64,000 nucleotides of DNA, taken from NCBI RefSeq assembly GCF_029168945.1, contig NC_083601.1:18194160-18258159 (forward strand), written 5' to 3'. The notes beneath the pieces are model-generated. The model searched no databases. It saw nothing but the letters and a program-made list of their open reading frames with translations, and was not told where the DNA came from. The DNA comes from Cannabis sativa (Eukaryota; Streptophyta; Magnoliopsida; Rosales; Cannabaceae). The position numbers and the translations under genes are program-made. The stretch's first letter is position 1. Each line of letters opens with the position of its first letter. Positions 36,891 to 50,439 of this stretch are shown in pieces.

Positions 36891-37739
36891 TCTTAGAAGA
36901 ATTCATTTATCTTAGTTAATATTCGATTAAATCTTCTTGGCTTGTTTGTTGCTATACTTGCACGATTGCGTTACATATTCTAATTTTGCTTCAAAATGGG
37001 AAGAGTTTTCTTTTATTTTTATGAGAGTTTTTGTGACTGCCCCTAAATGTTTACTTTACTGGTATAATGAGATTTTGGATAGCATGATAGAAAAAAAAAA
37101 AGAAGAAGAAGAAGAAGAAGAAGAAGAAAGACATGAATGAGTCACTTGAGATTCAAACATAATTTCCTTGTTATATCACCAGAAATATTTATGCACCTGC
37201 TCTCAATAATAAGTTTTCTTCTCTATTACTTGTTTTGTATTGTCATTTTTTATTCTCATTGTCTCCTTCACAAAGAAACCCTCTGCAAAGTCTCTCTACC
37301 TCCAGCACAACACTTTGAGGTAAAACAAAGATACTCCCCAGTAAGACTTATGGATAATGGTTAAACATGACTTGTTGTGGGTCAAATGGATTAATGCGAT
37401 TTATTTGAAAGGATCAAATTTCTAAGATCCAGACTCAAGTTTTTTTTGTAGTTGAAATGGGGGAAATAAAAGAGAAGAGACGAGAAGAAATGATTTTTCT
37501 TTTCTGTTTGTTCCTCGAGTTGTTTCTTTCAATTTAGTATGATATTTTTCAATATTTTGTTTGTTTTAGTTCTTATGCTTCTACTTGTCTTGATACTGAA
37601 TTAGGATGCCTCTGACAAATTACTGAAACTTTTGAGGTTAGCACTTATTCTGCTTTATCTCACCTTAGTTCTTCAAATAATTAAGTGAATAGGGACTTTA
37701 ATACATCTTTGCAATAGTAATATAAGAATTTGTCCCTAG
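36891..37739 (+). other. Intron-like sequence upstream of an orphan exon
   Basis: T-rich, with a (GAA)n tract at about 37090-37128 and one short frame (KWEEF near 36999) that could be coding remnant but is not recognised. GAGGTAAAAC at about 37317 could be a splice donor. Its character fits a gene relic whose exon lies just downstream. Confidence 0.3.
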
Positions 37740-37854
37740 CTTCACACTCCAATTCCCTGAGTTGCAGAATATGTGGGATTTGATGCCTGATACAAACTTG
37801 TTAAAGGAGGTCCCAGAATCATACACATTTGAAACTGCCCTTGCTAATTTAATT
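37740..37854 (+). pseudogene. Orphan exon of a GMI1/SMCHD1-like ATPase-domain protein
   Basis: A 115-base open stretch bounded by an AG acceptor (TTTGTCCCTAG) and a GTAAGT donor. It encodes FPELQNMWDLMPDTNLLKEV then YTFETALANLI. This resembles the start of the GHKL (histidine-kinase-like) ATPase domain in plant GMI1-type proteins, which are SMC-hinge proteins of DNA repair, where ETALADLIDNS is typical. The next exon would have to supply the asparagine of the ATP-binding N-box. It is not found before the copia element at 38153, so the gene is truncated here. The family call is from memory of the motif and is moderate. Confidence 0.45.
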
Positions 37855-38152
37855 GTAAGTGCTCGGTTCAGTTGAAAAAAAAATAAGACTTTAGCTGTTT
37901 GCGTAATTTTCTTGTCAACTTTGCATTTAATTCTCTTCTGTTCACAATATAAAAGAAAAAAGAAAAAAAAAATCATCAAAGACTTGTTAGGTATGACATT
38001 GATGTGATATTGTTATCATTGATACATGATTGGATCGCTTTGTAGTTTGTGGTTTTTAGGGAATTATTTATGGTTGTGCTAGTTGTATTTGCAACTTGAT
38101 TGTTTTTTCTCTTTTTCGCTCTAACTTACTACGTAAGGGGATTGAATTTGAA

Positions 38153-38461
38153 CTTGTAATACTATTAGTTTCCTAATGTACACGTGTCAGTTATAGTTAG
38201 GTATTGTTCAGTAAGTTAGTTATGTTAACTAACTCCTAGCTAGTCCTAGGATCTATATAAGTACCTAATTACCTACTGTATTAATGTTGTTGTAACAATA
38301 CACACTCATAATATACAACACAAGATTCTTTTACTGTAATATATTGAACTTGGTGTTCAATGGCCAATCGACCTATGTCCATGTGAGCTCATCATGAGTG
38401 TTTGAGAGAGATCAATGCTAGACTTTGCATAATAAGTGGTATCAGAGCATTGGAGGAGGTA
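38153..38461 (+). mobile_element. Forward copia element: 5' LTR end and PBS
   Basis: PBS TGGTATCAGAGCATTGG at 38437-38453 is clear. The preceding roughly 280 bases (from TGTAATACTATTAGTTTCC, with TCTATATAAGTACC as a likely TATA box near 38252) are probably the LTR, but the right LTR edge is uncertain because seven bases separate the nearest CA from the PBS. The element continues after the G3 insertion at 43375. Confidence 0.6.
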
Positions 38462-39610
38462 TGTAATATCCTGATAAGTCTAATGGTAAATAATTAGGAT
38501 TTATATTTATATTATGAGTTAATCAGGTAATAAGTGTATGATCCTACTAATTTATTTCAGCATAAAATTTAAGTTTTGCTATAAGTGAGTAAATAATCGT
38601 AATTTGTTAATTACGGAGATTTATATAGCATGTGTGAATGTAATATGAGCTATATGTGGAATAAAAATATTTTCAGGTTCGGCGACCCTGGAGACTCAAT
38701 AAGTGAATATAAGCGTAATTTGTTAATTATGGGGATTTATTTAAAATACGTGGATATAATATGAGTTATTTGTGAAATAAAAATATTTTTAAGTTTGGCG
38801 ACCTTGGAGACCCGATTGGAGGCCAAAAATATCACAACAGTTTTAGTTAGAAATATTAATGAGATTATTGGGATAAGTTGATTTTAGAAATATCGATATA
38901 TTTTAGGGTACTCAAAGTTGGCCAAATACCTTAAAATAGAGATTTCTTAGTGACTAAGAAATAATAAGATAACTATTAATAATAAAGTTTTTATTAATAT
39001 GTATAATAATATTATTATATTATTATTATTATTATATCTTACTATTATAAAAATGTGGCGTTGGTGTCTATAATTTGATTAACAATTTTACTTTTATTAT
39101 ATATCTACTATAACTATATTGAAGAATGCATAAATAAATAGATTTTATCTTTTCTATTTTGTCTTTTCTGCTATTATGTTTATTTACAAATTCATATGCT
39201 AAGTGTCTAGAATTTAATTAATAATTTTACCTTTATTATATATCTACTATAATTATATTGAAGAATGCATAAATAAATATAGATTTTATCTTTTCTATTT
39301 TATCTTTTATGTTATTGTTATTTTTATTTATAAATTTATATGCTAACATTGACTGTAAATTTTGTTTTATTGACTTATTTTACTTAATTTTTTTGATAAA
39401 TAATTAAACAAATAAAATGTATTCTCACTTTATTAATTGCTAATGGAAAATTAAAGCATAAAAATGGATAAATATTTATATTTATAAATTTATTTTTATT
39501 TTATCATAAACTAAATTATTATATTAACGAAATATAATAATACATTGGATTGAATATAATAAATAGTAATTGATTGTTAATTTTAAAGTAATATTGTAGT
39601 ATAAAATTAG

Positions 39611-39855
<245 letters not shown>

Positions 39856-40007
39856 AGTAATGGTATCTATACTGACTATACCAATTTTACCCCTAATAAA
39901 ATTATAAAATTACAATAATAATAATATTTTTGAACTTCTCTCTTTATAGAAGTTTATCTTGTTTTATATCTATTAAATGACAACACACTTTTTAATAATA
40001 CATAAAC

Positions 40008-40077
<70 letters not shown>
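40008..40077. repeat. (TTA)n microsatellite
   Basis: About 23 uninterrupted TTA units inside the Helitron-like element. The poly-isoleucine frame over it is an artefact. Confidence 0.96.
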
Positions 40078-42225
40078 TTGAAATAAAGTGTGGTAATGGT
40101 ATTTTTTTTGGAGTGTGTGGTAATGGTATTTAGACTATTAATTGCTATTAGACACCAGTAGTGCATAGTACCTCCAGACATGTCACTTTGCGATTGGTCA
40201 ATATAGACCGTTTAAAATTCTCAAGTTCGGTCACAATTTTAAAAATCTCGGTAGCGATAATAAAATTATAAAATTACAATAACACTAATATTTTAAAACT
40301 TTTCTCTTTATAGAAGTTTATCTTGTCTTGTATCTATTAAATGACAACACACTTTTTACTACAACATTATTACAAATCTTCTCTTAGTTTTTTTTTTAAA
40401 TGATTACAGGTTAAAAATTTAATAATATATATCGTAGGAAGTTATTCTATGGTGCACTTCCTAAAAAGAATGTATTGATGTATCCCTTTTTAATTTTTTT
40501 TCATTGGTCGTGTACATAATGGTTGTTAAAGACATTCTGCAAAATTTTAAGAAATTCAAAATAATTTAGATTATAGAAAGGAGTGTTCAAACAATCTACA
40601 ATATCTACTTTAATACTTGTCCTTTACTATTCTATCTCCAATATAATAATAAAATATATATTTTGCAACTTGTACTATAATTATAATACGATGTAAAAAT
40701 GAAATTATATAAATTTTTGTTATGATTATTTGTAAAATAAAAATTAAACAAATTAAAATAGAGTAATTTGTAGTATAGATACGTAAATTTAATTTACAGT
40801 TGTAAATAAATACCTAAATTTATAATTTTGAAACTTTTTTATGTACCTGTCTGTTAAATATTAAGTAAATTGCCTCGTAGCAATTCCTGATTGGTCCAAG
40901 TTATTAAATTTTTATTTAAAAAAAATAGTTTAAATACACCAATAAGAAAATGACACGTTGATAATAAATTAATATATAATGGTCAGGTACCTATAGAGTT
41001 CCAGAAATATAACTTAGGTGTTATTACCGGCAAAAATTAAATTTAGGTATTTATTTACAACTAGGAGTTAAAGTTATATATTTATGTCACAAATTACTCA
41101 TTAAAATATAAATAACATGAAACAAAGAGAGTGAAGCACGTGCATTGTGCACGTGCTAGAATCACCTAGATAAAACGAATCAGTTTCGTTTGATATATAT
41201 ATATAAATTAAGTTTTAAGATATAACAGTAGTAAAGAACGAACGACGAACGAAATCTTCGTTCTCCTTCCTTCGATAAAATCTTCTCCTCCTATATCCAT
41301 TTTCTTCGATTTTCACTCCAAAACTTAGCGATATAAGTTTCGATAGTAGCAGGATAGAAAATCCTTGAAGAGGAAAAGCTTAAGGTATGGTTTAATTTCA
41401 TTTTAAGTTTAAAAATAATTAGTTTCGTATAGGGGTTTTGTGAATTAGAATAGCTATGAAGGTTCTGACATAATAGGATTGTTCTCGGGTAGTCATGGGA
41501 CTAGTTCCGATGTTTTCTTGTTGAAACTGAGGTGATTTTGGGTTAGAAATTGAGTTTGGAACTTTTTAAAGCTTAGTCCGAACGTTAATGGCGTTTTTCA
41601 TTTAAGGGCTTGATTTTAATTTCTGTTACGTAAGGATGGTAATATTTATGGTATATATGTGCCCTGTGAAGTTTGGAGTGATTTGGATAAATTTTGGTAG
41701 TGTTTCGGTGGGTGCAAAAATTGGGATTTTCGAATTTATAGTTTTTAGAAATTCTTAAGAGATCAGAAATCGTATTTTTGTCATAACTTTTGACTCGGGT
41801 GTCCGTTTTAGACATTCTATATGCCGTTTCGAAGCTTGAGACGAGCTCTACAATGTGGTGTATAATTTAGAGCCAAAATATAAGTTTTATTTTAATGTAT
41901 TTATACCGCAGGGTTTGGTAGAAAACCCTAGATTGTCTTATGTGAATATTAAGCAGTGTTTTGGGATAAACACTTATTGGTTTATCGTTGTTGTGACATA
42001 GGGCTAAGATCATCGAGGATAGTTCTCCACTTGGGTTGGCCGAAATATATGAACTTAGATTAAAGGTAAGAAAAGTATATTGTATTACATAGAACGTTGT
42101 ATGTAATACATATAGTATTGTTATGAATTGATTAATATTAAGATATAGTTAATATTGTTATATAATGAAAAGACTAATTGGTTGAATATGGATAATGTGA
42201 TGTTATTATGCATGTGATATATGGG

Positions 42226-42680
42226 CTCACCTGATTAGGTGATGCAATTTTCCTAACGTACTGGGCGTAAGTACGGGCGTCAGTGATATATGATGAGTAC
42301 CGAGCGTAGGTACGAGCTCACCTGATTAGGTGATGCAATTTTCCTGGCAACGTACCGGGCATAAGTACAGGTGTCAGTGATATATAATGAGTACCGAGCG
42401 TAGGTACGAGCTCACCTGATTAGGTGATGCGATTTTCCTGACGACGAATCGAGCATAGGTACGGGCGTCAGTGACATATGATAAGTACCGGGTGTAGGTA
42501 AGGGCTTGTTTGATTAGACGATGCGATATTGGTGCCAGATTATGGCACGAGCTCACCTGATTAGGTGATCCAATTATATGATATATGGGTGCAGATTTTT
42601 GGCACAGGCTCACCTGATTAGGTGATGCAGTTATGTGACATATGGGTGTCAGGCTATGGCACGGGCTTGCTTGATTAGGC
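42226..42680 (+). repeat. G3 LTR tandem repeats with CACCT-GATT-AGGTG hairpins
   Basis: CTCACCTGATTAGGTGAT recurs at about 42226, 42317, 42411, 42552 and 42609. The first three are spaced 91-94 bases and alternate with a GTACCGAGCGTAGGTACG block, itself an imperfect palindrome. Diverged copies (GCTTGTTTGATTAGACGATG, GCTTGCTTGATTAGGCGAT) fill the gaps. It is part of the LTR. Confidence 0.82.
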
Positions 42681-43434
42681 GATACAATACAAGATTATCA
42701 GATTAAAGCATCGACTTGCCTAATTAGGCAACGTGATGTTATGAAGATGGTTGTTTTATGAGGTAACATATATATTATTTATATGATTAAATGAATATGA
42801 ATTCCATTATTGGTATAATAGTTTTGTATTATCAAATATCTGTATAATGATGTTTATTCGTAGCAGATGCCAGTAGTGATTTGGATTTCATCTTATGAAC
42901 AATGTGTGATGGTTTGATTCTTATTGTGTATGAATGACAATATTCAAATAATAAATTATATGATTGTTATTATTACTTTTCTTGCTGAGTCCTTCTGACT
43001 CACGGGTGTTGTGTGGTGCAGGTAAAGGCAAAGAAAAGCTAGATCAACCATGAGGAGGCAGTCTTCTCCAGCAATGTACATATTGACCTCATTGGCCTGC
43101 GTGCTGAGTTTCCAGGAGTTGTTTTGGGCTGGCTGTATCTATTGTGTATTTTAATTTTGTGTTTAAATGGTTGTCGTATATATTTCTTTAGCAAAACTTT
43201 TTTTAACAGGGATCCCCGGAACACACTTTTTATGCCGTTATAATGTCCATTTTAGTATTTTATTTTAGTCAACTTTTTAATATTATCACGGTTTTTAATA
43301 ATTAATTATTCTACCAGTATTAAAGTAGTTTATAAAATTACCCACGTGGCGTCCCTATAGATTAGGACGTTACAAGGTAGTTCGAAGTGAATTGTCTTGT
43401 TTCTTGTTCAAGAATTCAGTGAAAAACAAAGAAG

Positions 43435-46400
43435 ATGGGCACTGCAAAGTATGATCTCGAGAAGTATACTGGAAAGAACGAGGACTTCGGTCTATGGCAT
43501 GTGAAGATGAGGGCCATGTTGGTTCAATAAGGGCTTCAAGCAGCCCTACTGGAAGAGAAAGACTTGCCAACTTCGATGACAACAAAGGAGAAGACCGAGA
43601 TGCTCAAAAAGGCTCATAGTGCCATGATTCTCAGTCTTAGTGATAAGGTGTTGCGTGAAGTTTCGAAGGAGAAAACAGCTTCCGGAGTCTGAAATTGGAA
43701 AGCTTATACATGACCAAGTCACTCGCAAACAGACTATTCTTGAAGTAGAAACTGTATGCATTCAAGATGACAGCAGGGAAAAGTGTGGAGGATCACTTAG
43801 ACGAATTCAACAAGATCATTCTTGATCTTGAGAATATTGGAATTAAGATCGAAGACGAAGATCAAGCTATCACTGTTCTGAATTCATTGCCCACTGAATC
43901 ATATGAATATTTTGTGGATACAATGATGTTTGGAAAGGAATCATTGACTCTTGAAGAAGTTCAGAAGGCTTTGATGTCAAAAGAGTTAAAGAAGAAATCT
44001 GAGCTAAAAAATTAAGTTGATGGAGATGGCTTATTTGTTCGAGGCAAGAATTCCAAGAAAGGGAGCAAGGAGCACACTGGACAGAACAAAGATCAAGGGA
44101 AATCAAATTCAAAGTTTAAAAGAAAGTGCTTCATCAGCAGCAAGACTACTCATCTTAGAAAAAATTGTCCAATTCTGAAAATCTACAACCGAAATCGATT
44201 AGGTGATGCAGAAGTGATTTCTGATGGTGATGACAGTGATGGATATGGTAGGGTTGTAGTTCTTGTAGTCTCATATGCAAATTCAAGAACTGGATGGGTG
44301 ATGTACTCTGGATGTTCATTTCATGTATGTCCAGATAAATCATAATTCAGTGAATATCAAGCAATGGAAGGAGGGATTGTAAGATTATGAGATAATGGAT
44401 CATGTCCTATCACTGGTTTGGGCAAAATCAAGTTACAACTTCATGGTGGAGGTGTTGCAGAATCGAAGCAAGTGAGACATGTTCCTGTTGGGTTTTGTGC
44501 CCTAAATAAAACCCATTTCAATATAATCAGATTTACTTATTAATAAAGATCAGAAATAATATTTTATGTTGCATGGTTCACATGATTTATTTCATGATTA
44601 TATGTATATAATGTATGAATTCTATTTAAGTCCAGAACATATGAATTTGTTAATGATTATAGTGTTGTCAGCACAGTGGAATATAATCTTAATGATATGT
44701 TCGAAAGTTTATTCCCTGATTTGTCAGAACACTGGATTTAGACTGACATGGTATAATCAGCGATAGGTATTCTTACACCTTGGAAAAGTGTTATGTCCTT
44801 TCCAGGACATTGGCAAAGTTTACCAGTATCGAATGTATGGAGTATACATCGGAAGGGACCGATATTGAACTTTGATTAGATATATTAGAATTTACCGTAA
44901 TATCTATTCAATTCAATATCACCTATTGATCCTAGATCAAATGATCTTAATCCTGATATGATTAGGTTCAATCTCAAGAGTGTTATTCGTGTTCTTTGAT
45001 TTGTTAGTTAAGCCTACTTTTGGGTCAGGGTGATACGTACATTTTGGGAACACGGTAGTGCAATTGAGTGGGAACGCTAACCTAAACATGGAATCTATAG
45101 CTTCTATCTGGGGAATAGAATGTAAAGGATGATTTCTTTCGAGCTTAACCAAATGAAAATAAATGGTGGAGTACTCATTTCACTTAGCTGAAATATCATT
45201 TATACAGGGTTAAGTGTTTTAAGGATAAAATACATTGTAGGGTATTACGGTAATTTAATCCATTTGCAGTGTAAATCATCTATATAGAGGATTATTGATC
45301 AAATTAGAATTATAACAATGGATAACTAATGACGTGTCTATATTGTGGAACATATAGAGCGTTCTATATGACTGAGAGTGCAATTCCAAGTTCTAAGAGT
45401 GGATTCAATAAGGAATTAATAAGTTAGGGAATTTACTTGGTGAATTCGGTTCGACTTATTGGAAGCTCGGTTATATACACCCATGGTCCCCATACTAGTT
45501 GAGACCATACTGCTTGTAAGACTCAGTTAATTGATTTTAATTAATCAATTATAATTCTAAAGTTAGACTATGTCTAGTTTATGAATTTTCACTAAGCAAG
45601 GGCGAAATTGTAAAGAAAAGAGATTCTAGGTTTATTTATTAATTAAGATACTTTATATGTCTAAATTAATAAATATATTAAATGACAATATTATTTAATA
45701 ATTATTTTTAAGTTATTAAATAATTAGAATTGGCATTTAAATTGTTGAATTGGAAAATTAGCATTTTTGAGAAAATGGGAATGAAAAATAACAAAATGGG
45801 AAAGTTGCAAAGTGAGACCCAATTTCCTTATATGGGTCGCCCACTATGCAAGAGGTTTACCATTTTATTTTTTCATTATTTTAATGCCATAGAATTCTAA
45901 CCTAAACCTTGAGGGCATTCTATAAATAGAAAGTGTTGGCTTTAGGAAACTCATAACTTTGCACATTGTTTCCTTCAGAGAAAAGCTATGCCACCCCTCT
46001 CTCTCTTTTCCTCTCTAAACTTTCGAAATTCCCTTGAGTGAATAAGTAGTGCCCACACACATCAAGTGGTACCTCAATCATAGTATGTAAGACTGTGGAA
46101 AATCAGCATCAAAGAAGGAGAGAAACGGATCCAGATTCAGATCTTGATAATGCTCTGCTACAGAAAGGAATCAAGGGCTAGAGATCTGAATGGAAGGAGT
46201 CATTATATTCCGCTGCACCCAATGTAAGGTTTTCTTAAACTCTTATGTGTTTATTTCATTGTTTTATAATTCATATTAGGATGTTAATAAAACATACTTA
46301 GTAGTAAATCTAGATCCTGGTAAAATAATTTCCAACAGTTCCTGAGTTAAAAAAGAAATCTAATTTCTGTGGCTATGTTAGATTAAGAAGGGTATACTGT

Positions 46401-47085
46401 TCGAATTCAAATTGGGGTAATGAAAGGTGATTATGGGATCAAGGATGGTAATGAAAGGAGTCAAGGACCATGGGATCTACATACTATAGGGAAATACCTT
46501 ATGTAGTCAAGTCAATGTTGCAGCATGTGATGTCAAAAGAAATACAGAAATCTGGCACAGGAGATTGGGGCACATCAACAATGGAGGTCTCAAAATTCTA
46601 GAGAAAAAGGGTGTCTTCTGGACAGACAAACTACATGATCTAGAGTTCTGTGATCAATGTGTGCTAGGAAAATCAACCAAAGTCAAGTTTGGTACAGAAA
46701 GCACACATCCAAGGGCATTTTAGACTACATACATTTAGACTTGTGGGGGCCTTCTAGGACCATTTCCAAAGGTGGTGCAAGGTATTTCTTTACACTTATA
46801 GATGATTTTTCAAGATATGTTTGGGTACACATTTTGAAAAACAAGAATGATGTCCTAACTAAGTTCAAGGAATGGAAAAACCCTGCTTGAAACTCAAACT
46901 TGGAGAAAGGTTAAGAATTTGAGAACTGACAATGTAATGAAATTCTGTTAAGATTTGTTCACGAATTTTTGTAGGAAAGTTGGCATAAGAAAACACAAAA
47001 CAATTCCCCAAAATCCTCAACAAAAAGGTATGGCAAAGAGGATGAATATAACCATTTTGGAAAGGGTAAGATGCATGTTAATACA
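43435..47085 (+). pseudogene. Forward copia element gag-pol (broken, 3' truncated)
   Basis: Gag starts MGTAKYDLEKYTGKNEDFGL at 43435, with a stop at 43528 and a readable block SVEDHLDEFNKIILDL (about 43777). The zinc knuckle is eroded (one Cys is Ser). The protease motif reads MYSGCSFH at about 44300, so the catalytic Asp is Tyr. After solo LTR S3 the GAG-pre-integrase and integrase regions follow (LDLWGPSRTISKGG at 46736; NPQQKGMAKRMN near 47015). The element stops inside integrase at about 47086 and joins the reverse copia element. RT, RNase H and the 3' LTR are missing. Confidence 0.85.
44486..46337 (+). mobile_element. F1 solo LTR S3
   Basis: A 1852-bp F1 LTR, TGTTGGGTTTTGTGCCC to TTTCCAACA, flanked by GTTCC (44481-44485 and 46338-46342). 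It interrupts copia coding between VRHVP and ELKKK. TATAAATA is at 45921-45928. No interior is left. Confidence 0.94.
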
Positions 47086-50000
47086 GAATTTGTTGGCAAG
47101 AATCATTGGAGTGTCGCATTCTTTAGCATCTTCAAAGTTGACTTTGTGTAGAAGATCTGTAGCATATTTAGACTGAGTGAGGTAGATGCCTGAATGATTT
47201 CTGTAGGCTTCGAATCCCAGAAAATAACTGACAGAACCGAGAGATTTCAGAGCAAATTTTGTGTGTAAATCTGTTATCAGCTTGGAGATGGCTTGAGAAT
47301 TAGCACTTGTGATTAGTAAATCATCTACATAAACCAGTACTAACAACAAAGATCCTTGCTGGTTTTTGTAAAATAAAGATGAATCTGATATAGAGACTTT
47401 GAGCACCCCAAGTTAGAAGTGTGCTTTTTAATGTGTCAAACCAAGCCCTTGGTGCTTGTTTGAGATCATAGAGGGATTTGTTGAGTTGACAAACATAATT
47501 AGGTTTGGTTGTATCCTCATACCCTTGTGGCTACTGCATATACACTGTTTCTTTTAACTCCCCATTGATAAAAGCATTGTTGACATCTATTTGTTGGATG
47601 TCCCAATCATAGGTAACAGCTAGGGAGAATATAATTCTTATAGTGGAAGTCTTTATGACAGGGCTAAAAGTATTGTGAAAATCCAAACCGGGTGTTTGTT
47701 GAAATCCTCTTACTACCAATCGAGCTTTGAATTTGTCAAGATATCCATCCTTATTGTATTTAACCCTGAAAATCCATTTATTAGAGAGCACATTCATGTC
47801 AGCAGTTCTGGGGACTAATATGTATGTTTGCTTCCTTTTGAGAGCCAAGTTTTCATGATCCATAACTTTCTTCCAATGAGGTAAGCTTAGAGCCTGCTTG
47901 ACAGTTTTTGGTAGTTCATAAATATGATTTTGTGAGGCAATAACAAGGAATATTTTGGGTTTGTATATGCCAGACTTTGATCTGGTTTGCATGGGATGAC
48001 CATGTGGTAATGGTGGAGGAATGGGAGAAATGATAGGAGTTGGCAGAACAGTTTCCTCAGTGTGAACCGAGGCATTATCTGAGATAGGTGAAGCAGATAT
48101 ATTGTCATCTGCAGAAGTGGTTTCGACAGGTTCATCAACATGAGAAGTGGAGACACCAGGTGGATTATGTGAATTTTCAGAAAGAAGATTGAGAGACCCA
48201 AACTGAATATGAGAGTAGTTATCTGTAAGAGATACATTAGGAATGATGAAGGCAAGGGCTATTAGATTTTTGTGATAGGATGACTGGTGTATGTTGGTAA
48301 ACAGGTCTGAATAGAGAAATTCCTGCTCATTGAAGTTGACACTTTGAGCAATATAGATTCTTCCCGAAGAGTGAAGGCACCTATAGCCTTTATGAAAAGG
48401 ACTATACCCAAGAAAAACACATTTAGAGGTCTTAAATTGAAATTTATGTTGATTGTAAGGCCTAAGGAAGGGAAAGCATGCACACCCGAATGTCTTTAAA
48501 AAACTATAATCTGGTTTAAGGCCAAACAGACTTTGAAAAGGGGAAATGTACTTATTAACAACAGTAGGTAGCCTATTATTAGGTATACTGCAGAAACACA
48601 AGCATCCCACCAAAAATTTAATGGCATTTTGGCTTGAGCTAACAAAGTTAAACCCATTTCAGTTACATGCCTATGTTTTCTTTCAACTCTTCCTTGTTGT
48701 TGATGAGTATGAGGGCAAGGATGTCTAAATAGGATACCTAATTGTTGTAAAATAGGTTGTAATTTTCTGTATTCCCCACCCCAATCAGTTTGCAAACCCT
48801 TTATGCTCTTGTCAAATTGTTTTTCCACAAATGTTCTAAAGGTTAAGAATATAGGAAAAACATATGTTTTGTTTTTTCATGGGATATATCCAAGAATATT
48901 TTGTAAAATCATCAACAAACAAGATATAGTACTTGTATCCTTCAGCAGTGGTAATTGGGGAAGGTCCCCAAACATCTGAATGTACAAGTTCTAAAGGTTG
49001 AGTGGTTTTAATGAAGAGCTACTAAAATGCATTAAATGATTTTTACCAAATTGGCAAGCATCACAAAAATGTAAATCTGATTTGGAAACTTTGGCATTTA
49101 TTTCTTGAAGAACTTTGGTAAGAATTACAGAGGAGGGATGGCCAAGCCTATTGTGCCAAAGAGTAGAAATACAATCAGAAATCTTACAAGAACTAGAAGC
49201 AATACAAGCAGTTTTATTGGAAGACATAGTAGTAGCAGTAATAGAAGACAAACTGAATTTATCATGAGAAAAAAGAGTGACAGTGGGCTGGAATGAGGGT
49301 AGAGATAGCTTGTGAAGGCCTTCAGTAAGAGTTCCTTGAAGAAGGACCTGCTTCTTCATCTTATCAATGACAAAACATTGGTTAGTATCAAATTGAATGA
49401 CAACATTGTTGTCAACACAGAATTGAGAAATACTTATAAGATTCTTGTGTATAGCAGGAACTAACAGGACATTTTTTAAGAATTAGAGTTTTGGAAGAGG
49501 AAAGAAAACAATTTCCAATGCCAGATATGGGAAGAGAGGCACCATTACCTACTGTGAGCTTTCCTTTGCCTTTGTAATCAGATTTGTTTGTCAAGGCAGT
49601 AACATTAGCAGTAATGTGATGCGAAGCACCACTATCCAAATACCATTGAGGATCGGTGACAGAGGAGGCAGTGGCCAACATGGCTTGGGGCTCTTCAGTA
49701 GGTGATTCTTGAGGATTGGAGTTTCCTTCTCCTTGATAGCTCAAATCGAAGCGATGGTAGCATTTTATGGCTGTGTGTCCAGATCGACCACAAACCTGGC
49801 AGATTGGACGATTGTTTCCACGACCAGTTTGATTTCGTCCACCTCTTCCTCTAGTAGATCCACGTCCACGACTATTGTTGGTGGAGTTGGGTGGATGAGG
49901 TCCTTTCTTGTTTGCAGCAGCATAATTTGTTGTAGGATTTTTCAGATCCGATGTAGCAACGAATGTCATTTGTTCGATCCAAAGTTCTTGCGTTTGAACC

Positions 50001-50439
50001 AGAAACTGAACTTCTTGAAGTGTAATTGATTCTTTTGAGGTGAGTGTTATAATAGCAGAGTCATACTCACTGCCTAAACCTCCAAGAATGTACAGGATCA
50101 ATTCATCATCGGAGAGAGCATGGCCAACCGCCATTGGAGCATCACTGAGACACCTCATCTTGAGGATATATTCATCGATAGGTGTGGAGCCTTTCTTTGT
50201 TGATTGAAGCAGTCCTCTCAGTTGCAGGATACGAGCACGAGATGTGTTTGAGAAAAGTTGTCTAAGAACTTCCCATTGTGCAGCTGAAGATTCACATCTT
50301 GCAACATGACTAAGCATGTTTTCAGAGATCGAATTGAATAGACAACTTAAAAGGAACTAGTCAAGGCGCAACCAATCAGCTAACTCAGGATTCGGTAGAA
50401 ATTTTGTAGCATCTGTAGGATCTGTTATGGTGGCTGGAG
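47086..50439 (-). pseudogene. Reverse copia element gag-pol, main part (broken)
   Basis: Minus-strand order from 50439: gag; zinc knuckle CQVCGRSGHTAIKC (about 49757-49800); protease WYLDSGASHH (about 49640); GAG-pre-integrase WHNRLGHPS (about 49150); integrase (48496-48830); RT with KARLVVRGFQQTPG (about 47700) and LVYVDDLLI (about 47320). Damage: TAG in gag at about 50357, frameshifts near 49480 and 48990, a broken join between 47531 and 47406. It ends within RT at about 47086, so RNase H and the 3' LTR are gone. The N-terminal gag part lies beyond element C at 60578-60799. Ale/Retrofit-like style with a short LTR, tentatively. Confidence 0.87.

Noticed and set aside
39954..40181. Poly-isoleucine ORF on the minus strand
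   Set aside because: It only reads through the (TTA)n tract.
42226..42680. CRISPR-like repeat spacing
   Set aside because: Plant nuclear LTR, diverged repeats of unequal spacing, no cas genes.
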